Program-made: the position numbers and the translations under genes | Assembly: GCA_039815505.1 (NCBI GenBank) | Contig: JBCBZE010000161.1 | Location: 1-7,666 of the forward strand | Origin: CANLWN01 sp039815505 | GTDB taxonomy: Bacteria; Bacteroidota; Bacteroidia; Flavobacteriales; Flavobacteriaceae | Length of the DNA: 7,666 bases | Direction: 5' to 3' | Notes under the pieces: model-generated | The model's database searches: none | What the model was told of the DNA's origin: nothing | The model's input: only the letters and a program-made list of their open reading frames with translations | Shown here: one piece after another, positions 1-6,464 of the stretch | How positions within the stretch are numbered: position 1 is the first letter of the stretch | How the letters are laid out: each line of letters opens with the position of its first letter

Positions 1-98
1 ATGATGGCATAGAGTGTTTCGACCTTATATATGGAGAAAAGTTTAAAAATGATAAATATTAAGCTTGAAAAAAGAATGCTTAAAGCTAAATCTAACAT
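1..98 (-). CDS. EamA/DMT-family transporter, N-terminal part (runs off the left edge)
   Basis: This is an open minus-strand frame from an ATG at 98-96 to the window edge, 32 codons with no stop. It starts MLDLALSILFSSLIFIIFK and continues LFSIYKVETLYAI. Residues 1-22 form a very hydrophobic helix followed by a basic, polar loop (K19, Y24, K25) and the start of a second segment. This matches, from memory, the first helix of flavobacterial EamA/DMT-superfamily permeases, which have ten helices and export or import small metabolites across the inner membrane. The start lies 1 bp after the stop codon of the HAD phosphatase gene, as expected for the third gene of a ribD-HAD-transporter operon. The substrate cannot be told from this fragment; some DMT proteins (RibN) carry riboflavin. 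Most of the gene is outside the window, so the family call rests on the first helix and context. Confidence 0.62.
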   Translation of the reverse strand, partial: MLDLALSILFSSLIFIIFKLFSIYKVETLYAI

Positions 99-99
99 T

Positions 100-702
100 T
101 TACAATTTGGATTTAAGATGAATAACATCCTCTGTACCTACTAGAAGATGCCATGTTTTTATGCCCAGTTGTTTGGCCGAAAGTGTATTTTCCGGACTAT
201 CGTCAATAAACAAAGTTTCCGGAGCCTTTAGATGGTTCTTCTCCAGCACAAATCGATAGATATCCTCATCTGGTTTTCTTAAGTGAATTTCGTGGGATAA
301 ATAGAACTGCTCAAAACATTCTTTAAAGCGTTTGTATCGATCAAGACCCATGTTTTCCTTTACCTTTTCTATGTGAAGCGCATTGGTGTTGCTCAATAAA
401 AAAAAGCGGTATGTAGTATCGCTTGCCAAACTTTCCATAAATTTTAGTCGATACTCGGGAAAATCTAAAATGATAGCATTCCATGCATGGATAAGTTGTT
501 CGGAATTGGCTTTGGGAAAACGGGTGTTGATTTCAGAAATAAAGGTATCCGTGGAGATGAGTCCCTTTTCATATTCCTGAAGGAGAGACGTTAAATCCGT
601 AGTAAGTTCTTGGAAACCAAATTTTTTCATTTCCCGGGCCGTTGCAGGTTTATCCAGGTTGATAAAAATATCCCCAAAATCGAAAATGATGTTTTTAATC
701 AT
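100..702 (-). CDS. HAD-superfamily (subfamily IA, YihX-like) phosphatase
   Basis: A 200-residue cytoplasmic hydrolase with all HAD motifs in order. Motif I is FDFGDIF with the nucleophile D8, motif II is LLSNTN with S104, motif III is RKPD with K143, and motif IV is FIDDSPEN with D167 and D168. An alpha-helical cap covers roughly residues 18-85, placing it in subfamily IA. Residue D+2 of motif I is G10, not the usual Asp. The same DxG form, the SNTN motif and the RKP motif occur, as I recall, in E. coli YihX, a glucose-1-phosphate phosphatase, so activity is still plausible. The start codon lies 8 bp inside the end of ribD, so translation is probably coupled. This context suggests it could dephosphorylate the RibD product in riboflavin synthesis, a job known to be done by HAD enzymes such as YigB and YbjI. 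The family is certain; the substrate is inferred. Confidence 0.9.
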   Translation of the reverse strand: MIKNIIFDFGDIFINLDKPATAREMKKFGFQELTTDLTSLLQEYEKGLISTDTFISEINTRFPKANSEQLIHAWNAIILDFPEYRLKFMESLASDTTYRFFLLSNTNALHIEKVKENMGLDRYKRFKECFEQFYLSHEIHLRKPDEDIYRFVLEKNHLKAPETLFIDDSPENTLSAKQLGIKTWHLLVGTEDVIHLKSKL

Positions 703-1783
703 TGATATAGAAGTTTAGGATGTCGTTGTTGATATGTTTCGAATCCACAAGTTTATCGGTGGGCAGGCTGGGGGCTTTTAAACCGCTTTCAAAATTTGTG
801 TCCCCTATGAAAACACGAGCTTCATCCCAAACATCCATAGCTAAAAACGTTTCTAGCGTTTTTGCACCACCCTCAACGATAAGGCTCACCATATGATGTT
901 TATATAATATGTCACAAATTTGTTGAATTACGTTATCCGAAAAATCGATCAATTCATACATGATACCGCGCACATAATTTTTGGTGTCCGTTACTTCCGT
1001 AAGTACAATGGTTTTTTCGTTCTTGTCCAAGACAAAGTGGTCGGGACCAATTTTTAAGGTTCTATCCAATACAATTCGTACTTGTGATGTACCGTGCCAT
1101 GCCCTTACATTCAATTTTGGATTATCCTTTATGACCGTTTGGGTACCCACTAGAATTGCTTGTTCTACGGAGCGCCATTGGTGGACCAGTTGTCTGGATC
1201 GTTCATTGGTAATCCAATAGGGTGTAGGTTTCTCACTTCTCCTATGTTCTTCGGGAGCCATAAATCCGTCCAAGGTTTCTGCCCATTTCAGTATGATATA
1301 GGGTCTTTTTTTTTGATGATAGGTGAGAAAGCGTTTGTGATGTTCCCGGCATTCTTTTTCTAAAACCCCAACAGTTACATTACAACCGACATTTTTTAAT
1401 TTTTGAATACCTTTGCCGGCTACTTTTTCATGAGGGTCTAATATCCCGATCACTACGTGGGGGATAGCGTGTTTTATGATAAGGTCTGCGCAAGGGGGAG
1501 TCTTTCCATGATGCGAACAAGGTTCTAAAGTAACGTATATGGTAGCCTCTTTTAACAGAGCTTTATTTGGTACCGAGGCTATGGCGTTTACTTCGGCATG
1601 GGCACCTCCATATGGACTCGTAAAACCTTCGCCTATAATCTTTTCATGATGTACTATTACGCAGCCTACGCTTGGATTTGGGAAAGTAGACCCCAGACCA
1701 TTTTTACCTAATTCAATGCATCGGGAAATATATTTTTCATTCCTGGTTTTATCATTTTTTTGTATTGCGGATGTAATCTGCAT
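695..1783 (-). CDS. ribD: Riboflavin biosynthesis protein RibD (bifunctional deaminase/reductase)
   Basis: A 362-residue cytoplasmic enzyme of full family length (E. coli 367). It deaminates 2,5-diamino-6-ribosylamino-4(3H)-pyrimidinone 5'-phosphate and then reduces the ribosyl side chain with NADPH. The N-terminal deaminase (about 15-155) has the zinc site H62-A-E64 and P88-C89 with C98 (spacing PCSHHGKTPPC); E64 is the proton shuttle. The C-terminal reductase (about 160-362) shows KWAETLDG at 166-173, the ITNERSRQLVHQWRS segment at 191-205, VGTQTVIKDNPKLNVR at 212-227 and VEGGAKTLETF at 303-313. The ATG at 1783 gives about 17 residues before the first conserved helix; no other ATG lies there. 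No FMN riboswitch consensus is visible upstream, but a -7 promoter box is (see separate entry). The gene leads a minus-strand cassette with the HAD phosphatase and EamA-type genes and is divergent from the GNAT gene. Confidence 0.97.
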   Translation of the reverse strand: MQITSAIQKNDKTRNEKYISRCIELGKNGLGSTFPNPSVGCVIVHHEKIIGEGFTSPYGGAHAEVNAIASVPNKALLKEATIYVTLEPCSHHGKTPPCADLIIKHAIPHVVIGILDPHEKVAGKGIQKLKNVGCNVTVGVLEKECREHHKRFLTYHQKKRPYIILKWAETLDGFMAPEEHRRSEKPTPYWITNERSRQLVHQWRSVEQAILVGTQTVIKDNPKLNVRAWHGTSQVRIVLDRTLKIGPDHFVLDKNEKTIVLTEVTDTKNYVRGIMYELIDFSDNVIQQICDILYKHHMVSLIVEGGAKTLETFLAMDVWDEARVFIGDTNFESGLKAPSLPTDKLVDSKHINNDILNFYIND

Positions 1784-1845
1784 TCAATTAATTTCCTTTA
1801 AAATCGAATTTTAGGGTTATGCCCTTTTCATGTATCTTCACCACG

Positions 1846-1853
1846 CAAAAATA
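1846..1853 (-). promoter_or_regulatory. Candidate -7 promoter element for ribD
   Basis: On the minus strand this reads TATTTTTG, an exact match to the Bacteroidota -7 box TAnnTTTG. Transcription would start near 1839-1841, giving a leader of roughly 55-58 nt before the ribD ATG. No TTG or TTTG appears at the expected -33 distance, where the sequence is an A-tract. A short AGGG/CCCT hairpin (1813-1816 with 1822-1825) would fall in the leader. An 8-base degenerate match can arise by chance in AT-rich DNA; its position upstream of the operon is the main support. Confidence 0.42.
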
Positions 1854-1883
1854 GAACAATTAAAAAGATTTTTTTTGTCATTT

Positions 1884-2369
1884 ATGGATACTGTTGTTAT
1901 AAGGGAAATTCAGCAAAAGGACAATGATAAGGTGGCCAAGGTTGTTCGTAAAGTATTGGAAGATTTAGGAGCCCCCAAGGTAGGTACCGCCTATGCCGAT
2001 AAGGCCTTGGACAAAATGTATGAAAACTATGATGTGCCTAGGGCCACTTATTATGTGGTAGAGGAAGATGATCGTATTATAGGTTGTGCCGGAATAGCAC
2101 AATTGGATAATTACGAAGGTAACGTTTGTGAATTGCAGAAAATGTATTTTTTGGAAGAAGCAAGAGGTAGGGGCCTAGGGGAGAAAATGATGCAGATATG
2201 TCTTGAGCGTGCCAAAGTGTACGGCTTTGGAAAATGTTATTTGGAAACGATGCCGTATATGAAATCAGCACAAAAACTGTATCTAAAGACCGGATTTCAA
2301 TATATAGATGCGCCCCTGGGAAATACGGGTCATTATTCTTGCCCGGTATGGATGCTCAAAGAACTGTAG
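1884..2369 (+). CDS. GNAT-family N-acetyltransferase
   Basis: A 161-residue single-domain acetyltransferase that would transfer acetyl from acetyl-CoA to an unidentified amine. The start chosen is the ATG at 1884, because the family fold begins there (VVIREIQQKDNDKVAKVVR, first strand and helix). The in-frame ATG at 1830 would add 18 basic, low-complexity residues inside the probable promoter region. Motif A (CoA pyrophosphate loop) is KMYFLEEARGRGLGEKMM, with R94-G95-R96-G97-L98-G99. Motif B lies around 117-140 (GKCYLETMPYMKSAQKLYLKTGF), the segment with the conserved tyrosine Y133. The tail HYSCPVWMLKEL is typical of a small GNAT subgroup I recall from Bacteroidota. It lies 4 nt before prmC and is probably co-transcribed with it. 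No clear -7 box precedes it; TTTTTTTG at 1870-1877 is one base off consensus and would give a nearly leaderless message. Confidence 0.88.
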   Translation: MDTVVIREIQQKDNDKVAKVVRKVLEDLGAPKVGTAYADKALDKMYENYDVPRATYYVVEEDDRIIGCAGIAQLDNYEGNVCELQKMYFLEEARGRGLGEKMMQICLERAKVYGFGKCYLETMPYMKSAQKLYLKTGFQYIDAPLGNTGHYSCPVWMLKEL

Positions 2370-2373
2370 TTTA

Positions 2374-3225
2374 ATGCTATTAAAGGATATAAAAAATATT
2401 TTCCATAAGGAATTGGATACCCTTTATCCACTGGAAGAGGTGAATAGTTTCTTTTATAGGATGATAGAACATTACTTGGGTCTTGAAAGGTTTGTTTTGG
2501 CAATTGAACCGGATATTAGTATGACAAAAGAAGAAGAAGCTCCCCTTTTTGAGGGCTTGGCACAGTTAAAATTAGAGCGACCCCTACAATATATTTTAGG
2601 TAAGGCCTATTTTATGGATTTGGAATTTATGGTCAATGAACATGTGCTCATCCCAAGGCCGGAGACCGAAGAATTAACTCGTTGGATTATTGGAGAAGTG
2701 CAAGAAAACAAACCTACGGTTCGGATATTGGATATAGGAACAGGCAGTGGATGTATTGCTATTTCACTGGCAAAGTATATACCCAATGCGGAAGTTTTAG
2801 CCTTGGATGTTTCCAATGAGGCCCTAAAAATAGCCAAGGAAAATGCGACGGGGAATGACGTTGACGTAGATTTTTTTCATTGGAATATCCTAAGCAAGAA
2901 AACAATGGGACGGAAGTTTGATATTATCGTATCCAATCCTCCCTATGTGAGGCAATTGGAAAAAAAGGAAATTTTAAAAAATGTGAAGGATTTTGAGCCA
3001 GGCTTGGCATTGTTCGTATCCAATGAGGAACCTTTGATTTTTTTTGATGGAATTGGGAAGTTTGCGAAAGAGCACTTGGACAAAGAGGGCCAGTTATATT
3101 TGGAAATCAACCAATATTTGGGAAAGGAGACCGAACAACTTTTAAAGCATCAAAATTTTTTGGAAATTGAACTTAGAAAAGACATGTTCGGAAACGATCG
3201 TATGTTAAGGGGAAGATTGGATTGA
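2374..3225 (+). CDS. prmC: Peptide chain release factor N5-glutamine methyltransferase PrmC
   Basis: A 283-residue enzyme that methylates the glutamine of the GGQ motif in release factors RF1 and RF2 using S-adenosylmethionine, tuning translation termination. The N-terminal helical domain (about 1-85) binds the release factor. A conserved linker, LIPRPETEE, lies at 92-100. The Rossmann methyltransferase domain has the SAM loop LDIGTGSGCIA at 119-129 (D120, G122, G124, G126), an acidic residue after the second strand (LALDVS, D145), and the catalytic NPPY at 188-191, which binds the substrate glutamine. The C-terminus GNDRMLRGRLD is the usual family ending. The ATG at 2374 is preferred over one at 2308, because the latter would add 22 unrelated residues and overlap the GNAT gene by 62 bp. 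The gene follows the GNAT stop by only 4 nt. The AT-rich 72-bp gap after it holds no convincing terminator. Confidence 0.96.
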   Translation: MLLKDIKNIFHKELDTLYPLEEVNSFFYRMIEHYLGLERFVLAIEPDISMTKEEEAPLFEGLAQLKLERPLQYILGKAYFMDLEFMVNEHVLIPRPETEELTRWIIGEVQENKPTVRILDIGTGSGCIAISLAKYIPNAEVLALDVSNEALKIAKENATGNDVDVDFFHWNILSKKTMGRKFDIIVSNPPYVRQLEKKEILKNVKDFEPGLALFVSNEEPLIFFDGIGKFAKEHLDKEGQLYLEINQYLGKETEQLLKHQNFLEIELRKDMFGNDRMLRGRLD

Positions 3226-3297
3226 TTGATTTAAAAATCATTCTATTTTCAAAACTGGAATATTACATATCCTACATTTAGGACTTTAATTTTATTT

Positions 3298-3879
3298 ATG
3301 AAAAGTACCGTTGTTTTTTGCGGAAGTAGTGAAGGTAATGATGACGCCTATACCAAGGAGGCTTATGCCTTGGGTAAATTATTGGGAAAACAACAGGTCA
3401 CCCTGGTATATGGTGCTGCCCGAATAGGAATAATGGGACAGGTGGCCCAGGGCGCATTGGACCATGAAGGTACCGTAATAGGTGTTATCCCCGATTTTCT
3501 TAAATTAAAAGAGGTGTATCATACCGGTCTTAAAGAGCTTATCATAACCCAGGATATGCACCAACGTAAACTTAAAATGCATGAACTGTCAGATAGTATT
3601 ATCATGCTTCCCGGGGGGTACGGGACTTTGGAGGAATTTTTTGAAATGCTCACCTGGGCACAACTGGGGTTACATCATAAACCTATAGGGATTTTAAATA
3701 CGAACGGCTTTTACAATAGTCTAATGAATATGCTGAAGCATATGGTGGGTCAAGGGTTTGTAAAACAAGAAAATTATAATATGATTTTGATAGAGGAGAC
3801 CATAGAGGGATTATTAGACCAAATGCGGAACTATATCCCCTTATCCACACCCAAATGGATTAAAAAAGATCAAGTGTAA
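3298..3879 (+). CDS. LOG-family (TIGR00730) nucleoside 5'-monophosphate phosphoribohydrolase
   Basis: A 193-residue Rossmann-fold protein of the LOG family, once called lysine decarboxylases. Characterised members cleave cytokinin riboside monophosphates or AMP to free base and ribose 5-phosphate. The key motif PGGYGTLEE is at 105-113, with E112 and E113 at the active site, and the matching M87-H88-Q89-R90-K91 segment supplies the phosphate-binding Arg and Lys. The N-terminus VVFCGSSEG (5-13) is the first beta strand and phosphate loop. The second glycine loop reads YGAARIGIMG (38-47), slightly unlike the common YGGGxxGLMG. There is no signal peptide, so the enzyme is cytoplasmic. Its stop overlaps the ligA start by one base (TAATG), so the two are almost surely co-translated. 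The nucleotide preference is not readable from sequence. Annotation as a cytokinin enzyme is by homology only, since bacteria of this kind are not known to need cytokinins. Confidence 0.92.
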   Translation: MKSTVVFCGSSEGNDDAYTKEAYALGKLLGKQQVTLVYGAARIGIMGQVAQGALDHEGTVIGVIPDFLKLKEVYHTGLKELIITQDMHQRKLKMHELSDSIIMLPGGYGTLEEFFEMLTWAQLGLHHKPIGILNTNGFYNSLMNMLKHMVGQGFVKQENYNMILIEETIEGLLDQMRNYIPLSTPKWIKKDQV

Positions 3880-5876
3880 TGAGTGCTGAACAACAGATAG
3901 AATCCCTACGCAGGGAACTACGGGAACATAATTATAATTATTATGTTTTGGATAAGCCCACCATATCCGATTACGAATTTGATATGAAGCTAAAGGAACT
4001 TCAGTCGTTAGAGGAGACGTATCCCCAATTCTATGATGCGAACTCTCCCACCCTTCGCGTCGGTGGGGCGGTCACAAAGAATTTTGAGACCATTGTGCAT
4101 GAACATCGCATGTATTCGTTGGATAATTCCTATTCCAAGGATGACCTAGTCGATTGGGAAAAACGTATCCAACGTATTTTGGGAGATGTAGCTGTAGAAT
4201 TTACCTGTGAACTTAAGTATGATGGGGCGTCCATCAGCTTAACATATGAAGATGGACAATTGGTTAGAGCGGTGACCAGAGGGGATGGTTTTCAAGGTGA
4301 TGAGGCCACGACCAATATAAAGACCATAAGATCAATTCCTTTAAGATTACGAGGGGATTACCCTGCCAAGTTTGATATTCGTGGAGAGATTATCTTAACA
4401 TTGGATGGTTTTGCACAAATGAACAAGGAACGGGTGGCTGCCGGGGAAGAGCCCTATATGAATCCCAGAAATACCGCTTCTGGGAGCTTAAAACTACAAG
4501 ACAGCGCATTGGTGGCACAGCGCCCTTTGGATTGCTTGCTATATAGCATTGTAGGTAAGGATACAAACATTACCTCTCAATTTCAAATGCTGGAAAAAGC
4601 CAGGGAATGGGGTTTTAAGGTGCCAACGGTTGCCCAACTATGCAAAAGTACAGATGAGGTAATGGCTTTTGTGGAATATTGGGATGTGCATAGACATGAG
4701 TTGCCCTATGAGACCGATGGGGTCGTTATAAAGGTAAACACCATTAGATATCAGGAGGAGCTGGGGTATACCGCAAAGTGGCCCAGATGGGCTATGGCCT
4801 ATAAGTTTAAGGCAGAACAGGTCTCTACCGTTTTAGAGGCGATTACGTATCAAGTAGGGCGTACAGGGGCCATTACCCCTGTGGCGAACCTACAACCCGT
4901 GCTTTTGGCCGGAACTACCGTGAAGAGGGCCTCTTTGCATAATGCTGATCAAATAGAGAAGTTGGATGTGCGTCAGGGCGACACCGTTTTTGTAGAAAAA
5001 GGAGGGGAGATTATTCCAAAAATTATCGCAGTAGATCTTTCCAAGCGACCCGTGGATTCACAACCTACACAATATATTTCCCAATGTCCGGAATGTCATA
5101 CGGAACTAGAACGTACCGAAGGGGATGCCAAACACTATTGCACCAACTATTATGGATGTCCGCCACAGATAACCGGACGCATTCAACATTTTATTTCGCG
5201 TAAGGCCATGGATATCGAAGGTATGGGGAGTGAGACCGTGGAGCTGCTGTTCAACGAAGGGTTGATAAATAATTATGCGGACTTGTATACCCTTACCAAA
5301 GAACAGGTGATGCCCTTGGAACGAATGGCAGAAAAATCGGCCGAGAATCTGGTAAATGGGGTAAACGAATCTCTTAAAATTCCGTTTGAACGTGTTATGT
5401 TTGCATTGGGCATTCGCTTTGTGGGCGAGACCGTTGCCAAAAAGTTGGCCAAGGCCTATAAAAATATAGATGCCCTTATGACCGCTACAACAGAAGAATT
5501 GATCGCTGTGGACGAGATAGGGGAACGCATTGCGCATAGTGTGGTCGAATTTTTTCAAAACGAAAAAAATTTGGAAATTGTAAATCGCCTTAAATCCTAT
5601 GGCATTCAATTTGAATTATCGGCAGATAAATTATTGAATCAAACAGAACTGTTAAAGGGCCAAACTTTTGTGGTTTCTGGAGTGTTTGAAAAATTGGATC
5701 GAAACGAGCTCAAAAAGCTAATTGAAGATAATGGGGGCAAGGTAGGCTCCTCAATTTCTTCCAAGACCAATTATTTGGTGGCGGGCGCCAATATGGGACC
5801 TAGTAAAAAAGTGAAAGCGGAAACATTGGGTGTGCCTATGATTTCCGAAGAAGATTTTTTAGGGATGGTGAAGTAA
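3879..5876 (+). CDS. ligA: NAD+-dependent DNA ligase LigA
   Basis: A full-length 665-residue ligase that seals nicks in DNA during replication and repair, using NAD+ and releasing AMP and NMN. Domain Ia (about 1-65) has the NMN-binding Y21-Y22 and D31-Y32-x-x-D35. The adenylation domain holds the catalytic lysine K113 in ELKYDGAS, followed by VTRGDGFQGDEATTN, RGEI (168-171), NPRNTASGSL (195-204) and DGVVIKVN (280-287). The OB fold has YQVGRTGAITPVANL (324-338), LHNAD and GDTVFVEKGGEIIPK (367-381). The zinc finger ligands are C403, C406, C421 and C427. Helix-hairpin-helix repeats span about 440-580, and a BRCT domain covers 588-665. Nothing is missing. The start follows from the TAATG overlap with the LOG-family gene and from the standard N-terminus. 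A 167-residue antisense frame within it is a shadow. Confidence 0.98.
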   Translation: MSAEQQIESLRRELREHNYNYYVLDKPTISDYEFDMKLKELQSLEETYPQFYDANSPTLRVGGAVTKNFETIVHEHRMYSLDNSYSKDDLVDWEKRIQRILGDVAVEFTCELKYDGASISLTYEDGQLVRAVTRGDGFQGDEATTNIKTIRSIPLRLRGDYPAKFDIRGEIILTLDGFAQMNKERVAAGEEPYMNPRNTASGSLKLQDSALVAQRPLDCLLYSIVGKDTNITSQFQMLEKAREWGFKVPTVAQLCKSTDEVMAFVEYWDVHRHELPYETDGVVIKVNTIRYQEELGYTAKWPRWAMAYKFKAEQVSTVLEAITYQVGRTGAITPVANLQPVLLAGTTVKRASLHNADQIEKLDVRQGDTVFVEKGGEIIPKIIAVDLSKRPVDSQPTQYISQCPECHTELERTEGDAKHYCTNYYGCPPQITGRIQHFISRKAMDIEGMGSETVELLFNEGLINNYADLYTLTKEQVMPLERMAEKSAENLVNGVNESLKIPFERVMFALGIRFVGETVAKKLAKAYKNIDALMTATTEELIAVDEIGERIAHSVVEFFQNEKNLEIVNRLKSYGIQFELSADKLLNQTELLKGQTFVVSGVFEKLDRNELKKLIEDNGGKVGSSISSKTNYLVAGANMGPSKKVKAETLGVPMISEEDFLGMVK

Positions 5877-5894
5877 TTTAACTTACGAATTCAC

Positions 5895-5925
5895 GAAACG
5901 GGATAGATAAGAGCTTTCCGTTTTT
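5895..5925 (+). terminator. Candidate rho-independent terminator after ligA
   Basis: Bases 5896-5903 (AAACGGGA) can pair with 5916-5923 (TTCCGTTT), an 8-bp stem including one G-U pair, with a 12-base loop. A run of five T ends at 5925, partly inside the stem. It sits 20 bp after the ligA stop and would end the LOG-ligA message before the regulator gene. The stem has few GC pairs and folding was not computed. Confidence 0.42.
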
Positions 5926-5940
5926 ATGAAACCCTACTAA

Positions 5941-5958
5941 ATACAGTGCACTTTGTAT
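5941..5958. promoter_or_regulatory. Imperfect inverted repeat upstream of the Crp/Fnr-type gene
   Basis: ATACA at 5941-5945 and TGTAT at 5954-5958 form an inverted repeat with an 8-base spacer, and inside it AGTGCACT (5945-5952) is a perfect palindrome. It lies about 20 bp before the start codon of the regulator, where an autoregulatory operator could sit. No proper -7 box is visible nearby; GCACTTTG at 5948-5955 keeps only the TTTG half. The evidence is weak and rests on symmetry and position. Confidence 0.25.
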
Positions 5959-5977
5959 CAAGAATGTATATCACATA

Positions 5978-6448
5978 ATGCGACATAAACATTTTAAAAA
6001 AGGAGAACTCATTCAACGAAGCGGTGAAATGGATACCAAGATTTACCACGTGGAATCCGGTCTTCTGAGAAGTTATTCCATTGACCATAAAGGTAAAGAA
6101 CACATTTTTATGTTTGCGCCGGAGGGTTGGACGATTGCAGATAATCTACCCCCCGAAATACCCAGTATTCTATATATTGATGCTCTTGAAGATTCCGTTG
6201 CTATTGTCCTTGATAAAGATATAGGAAGGGAGCATCGGAACGTAAAGCCATTGTTAAAAAGGATTTCAGTTTTACAAGAACGTATTATAATGTTGATGTC
6301 CTCTACCGCCATAGAACGTTATGAGCATTTTGTAAAAACCTACCCTAAAATTATTCAGAGGGTTCCACAGCGGATGATTGCTTCTTATTTAGGGATTACC
6401 CCTGAAGCCCTTAGTAAAATAAAAAGTAAAAAAGCGAAGAAATCGTAA
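5978..6448 (+). CDS. Short Crp/Fnr-family transcriptional regulator lacking the usual N-terminus
   Basis: A 156-residue protein of the Crp/Fnr type. The cyclic-nucleotide-binding-like beta barrel covers about residues 3-82 (HFKKGELIQRSGE at 5-17, GLLRSYSIDHKGKEHIFMFAP at 28-48, then IDALEDSVAIVLDK at 67-80). A dimer helix spans about 84-115 and a helix-turn-helix about 128-150 (VPQRMIASYLGITPEALSKIK, with a basic tail). Relatives I recall from Bacteroidota are about 185-195 residues long, with some 30 more residues before the barrel. Here the frame upstream is open only to a TGA at 5927 and offers no ATG, GTG or TTG, so the short form appears genuine or is a decayed 5' end. There is no cysteine, so no Fe-S cluster like FNR, and no cAMP-binding signature is evident. 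The ligand is unknown. The neighbouring FMN reductase and a palindrome at 6465-6478 are likely targets. Confidence 0.85.
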   Translation: MRHKHFKKGELIQRSGEMDTKIYHVESGLLRSYSIDHKGKEHIFMFAPEGWTIADNLPPEIPSILYIDALEDSVAIVLDKDIGREHRNVKPLLKRISVLQERIIMLMSSTAIERYEHFVKTYPKIIQRVPQRMIASYLGITPEALSKIKSKKAKKS

Positions 6449-6464
6449 ACACCTGCCCTATTTC

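Noticed and set aside
1..62. Plus-strand frame open from the left edge, ending at TAA 60-62 (19 codons)
   Set aside because: It is antisense to the much more convincing N-terminal helix of the EamA-type transporter on the minus strand, and a 19-codon open frame is common by chance.
59..83. TTAAGC/GCTTAA inverted repeat as a terminator
   Set aside because: It lies inside the coding start of the EamA-type gene and has only two GC pairs, so a terminator role is unlikely.
981..1363. Two plus-strand frames of 79 and 67 residues
   Set aside because: Both are antisense to conserved RibD sequence and have no protein-like features.
1830..1883. Upstream ATG extending the GNAT protein by 18 residues
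   Set aside because: The extension is unlike the family N-terminus and covers the probable ribD/GNAT promoter region.
2308..2373. Upstream ATG extending PrmC by 22 residues
   Set aside because: It would overlap the GNAT gene in another frame, and the added residues do not fit PrmC. The ATG at 2374 gives the standard start.
3227..3240. TGATT/AATCA hairpin after prmC
   Set aside because: The 5-bp stem is nearly all A-T with a 4-base loop and no clean T-run, too weak to call a terminator.
5106..5609. 167-residue minus-strand open frame
   Set aside because: It lies wholly inside ligA, opposite conserved zinc-finger and helix-hairpin-helix codons, and its product resembles no family I know. It is a shadow frame.
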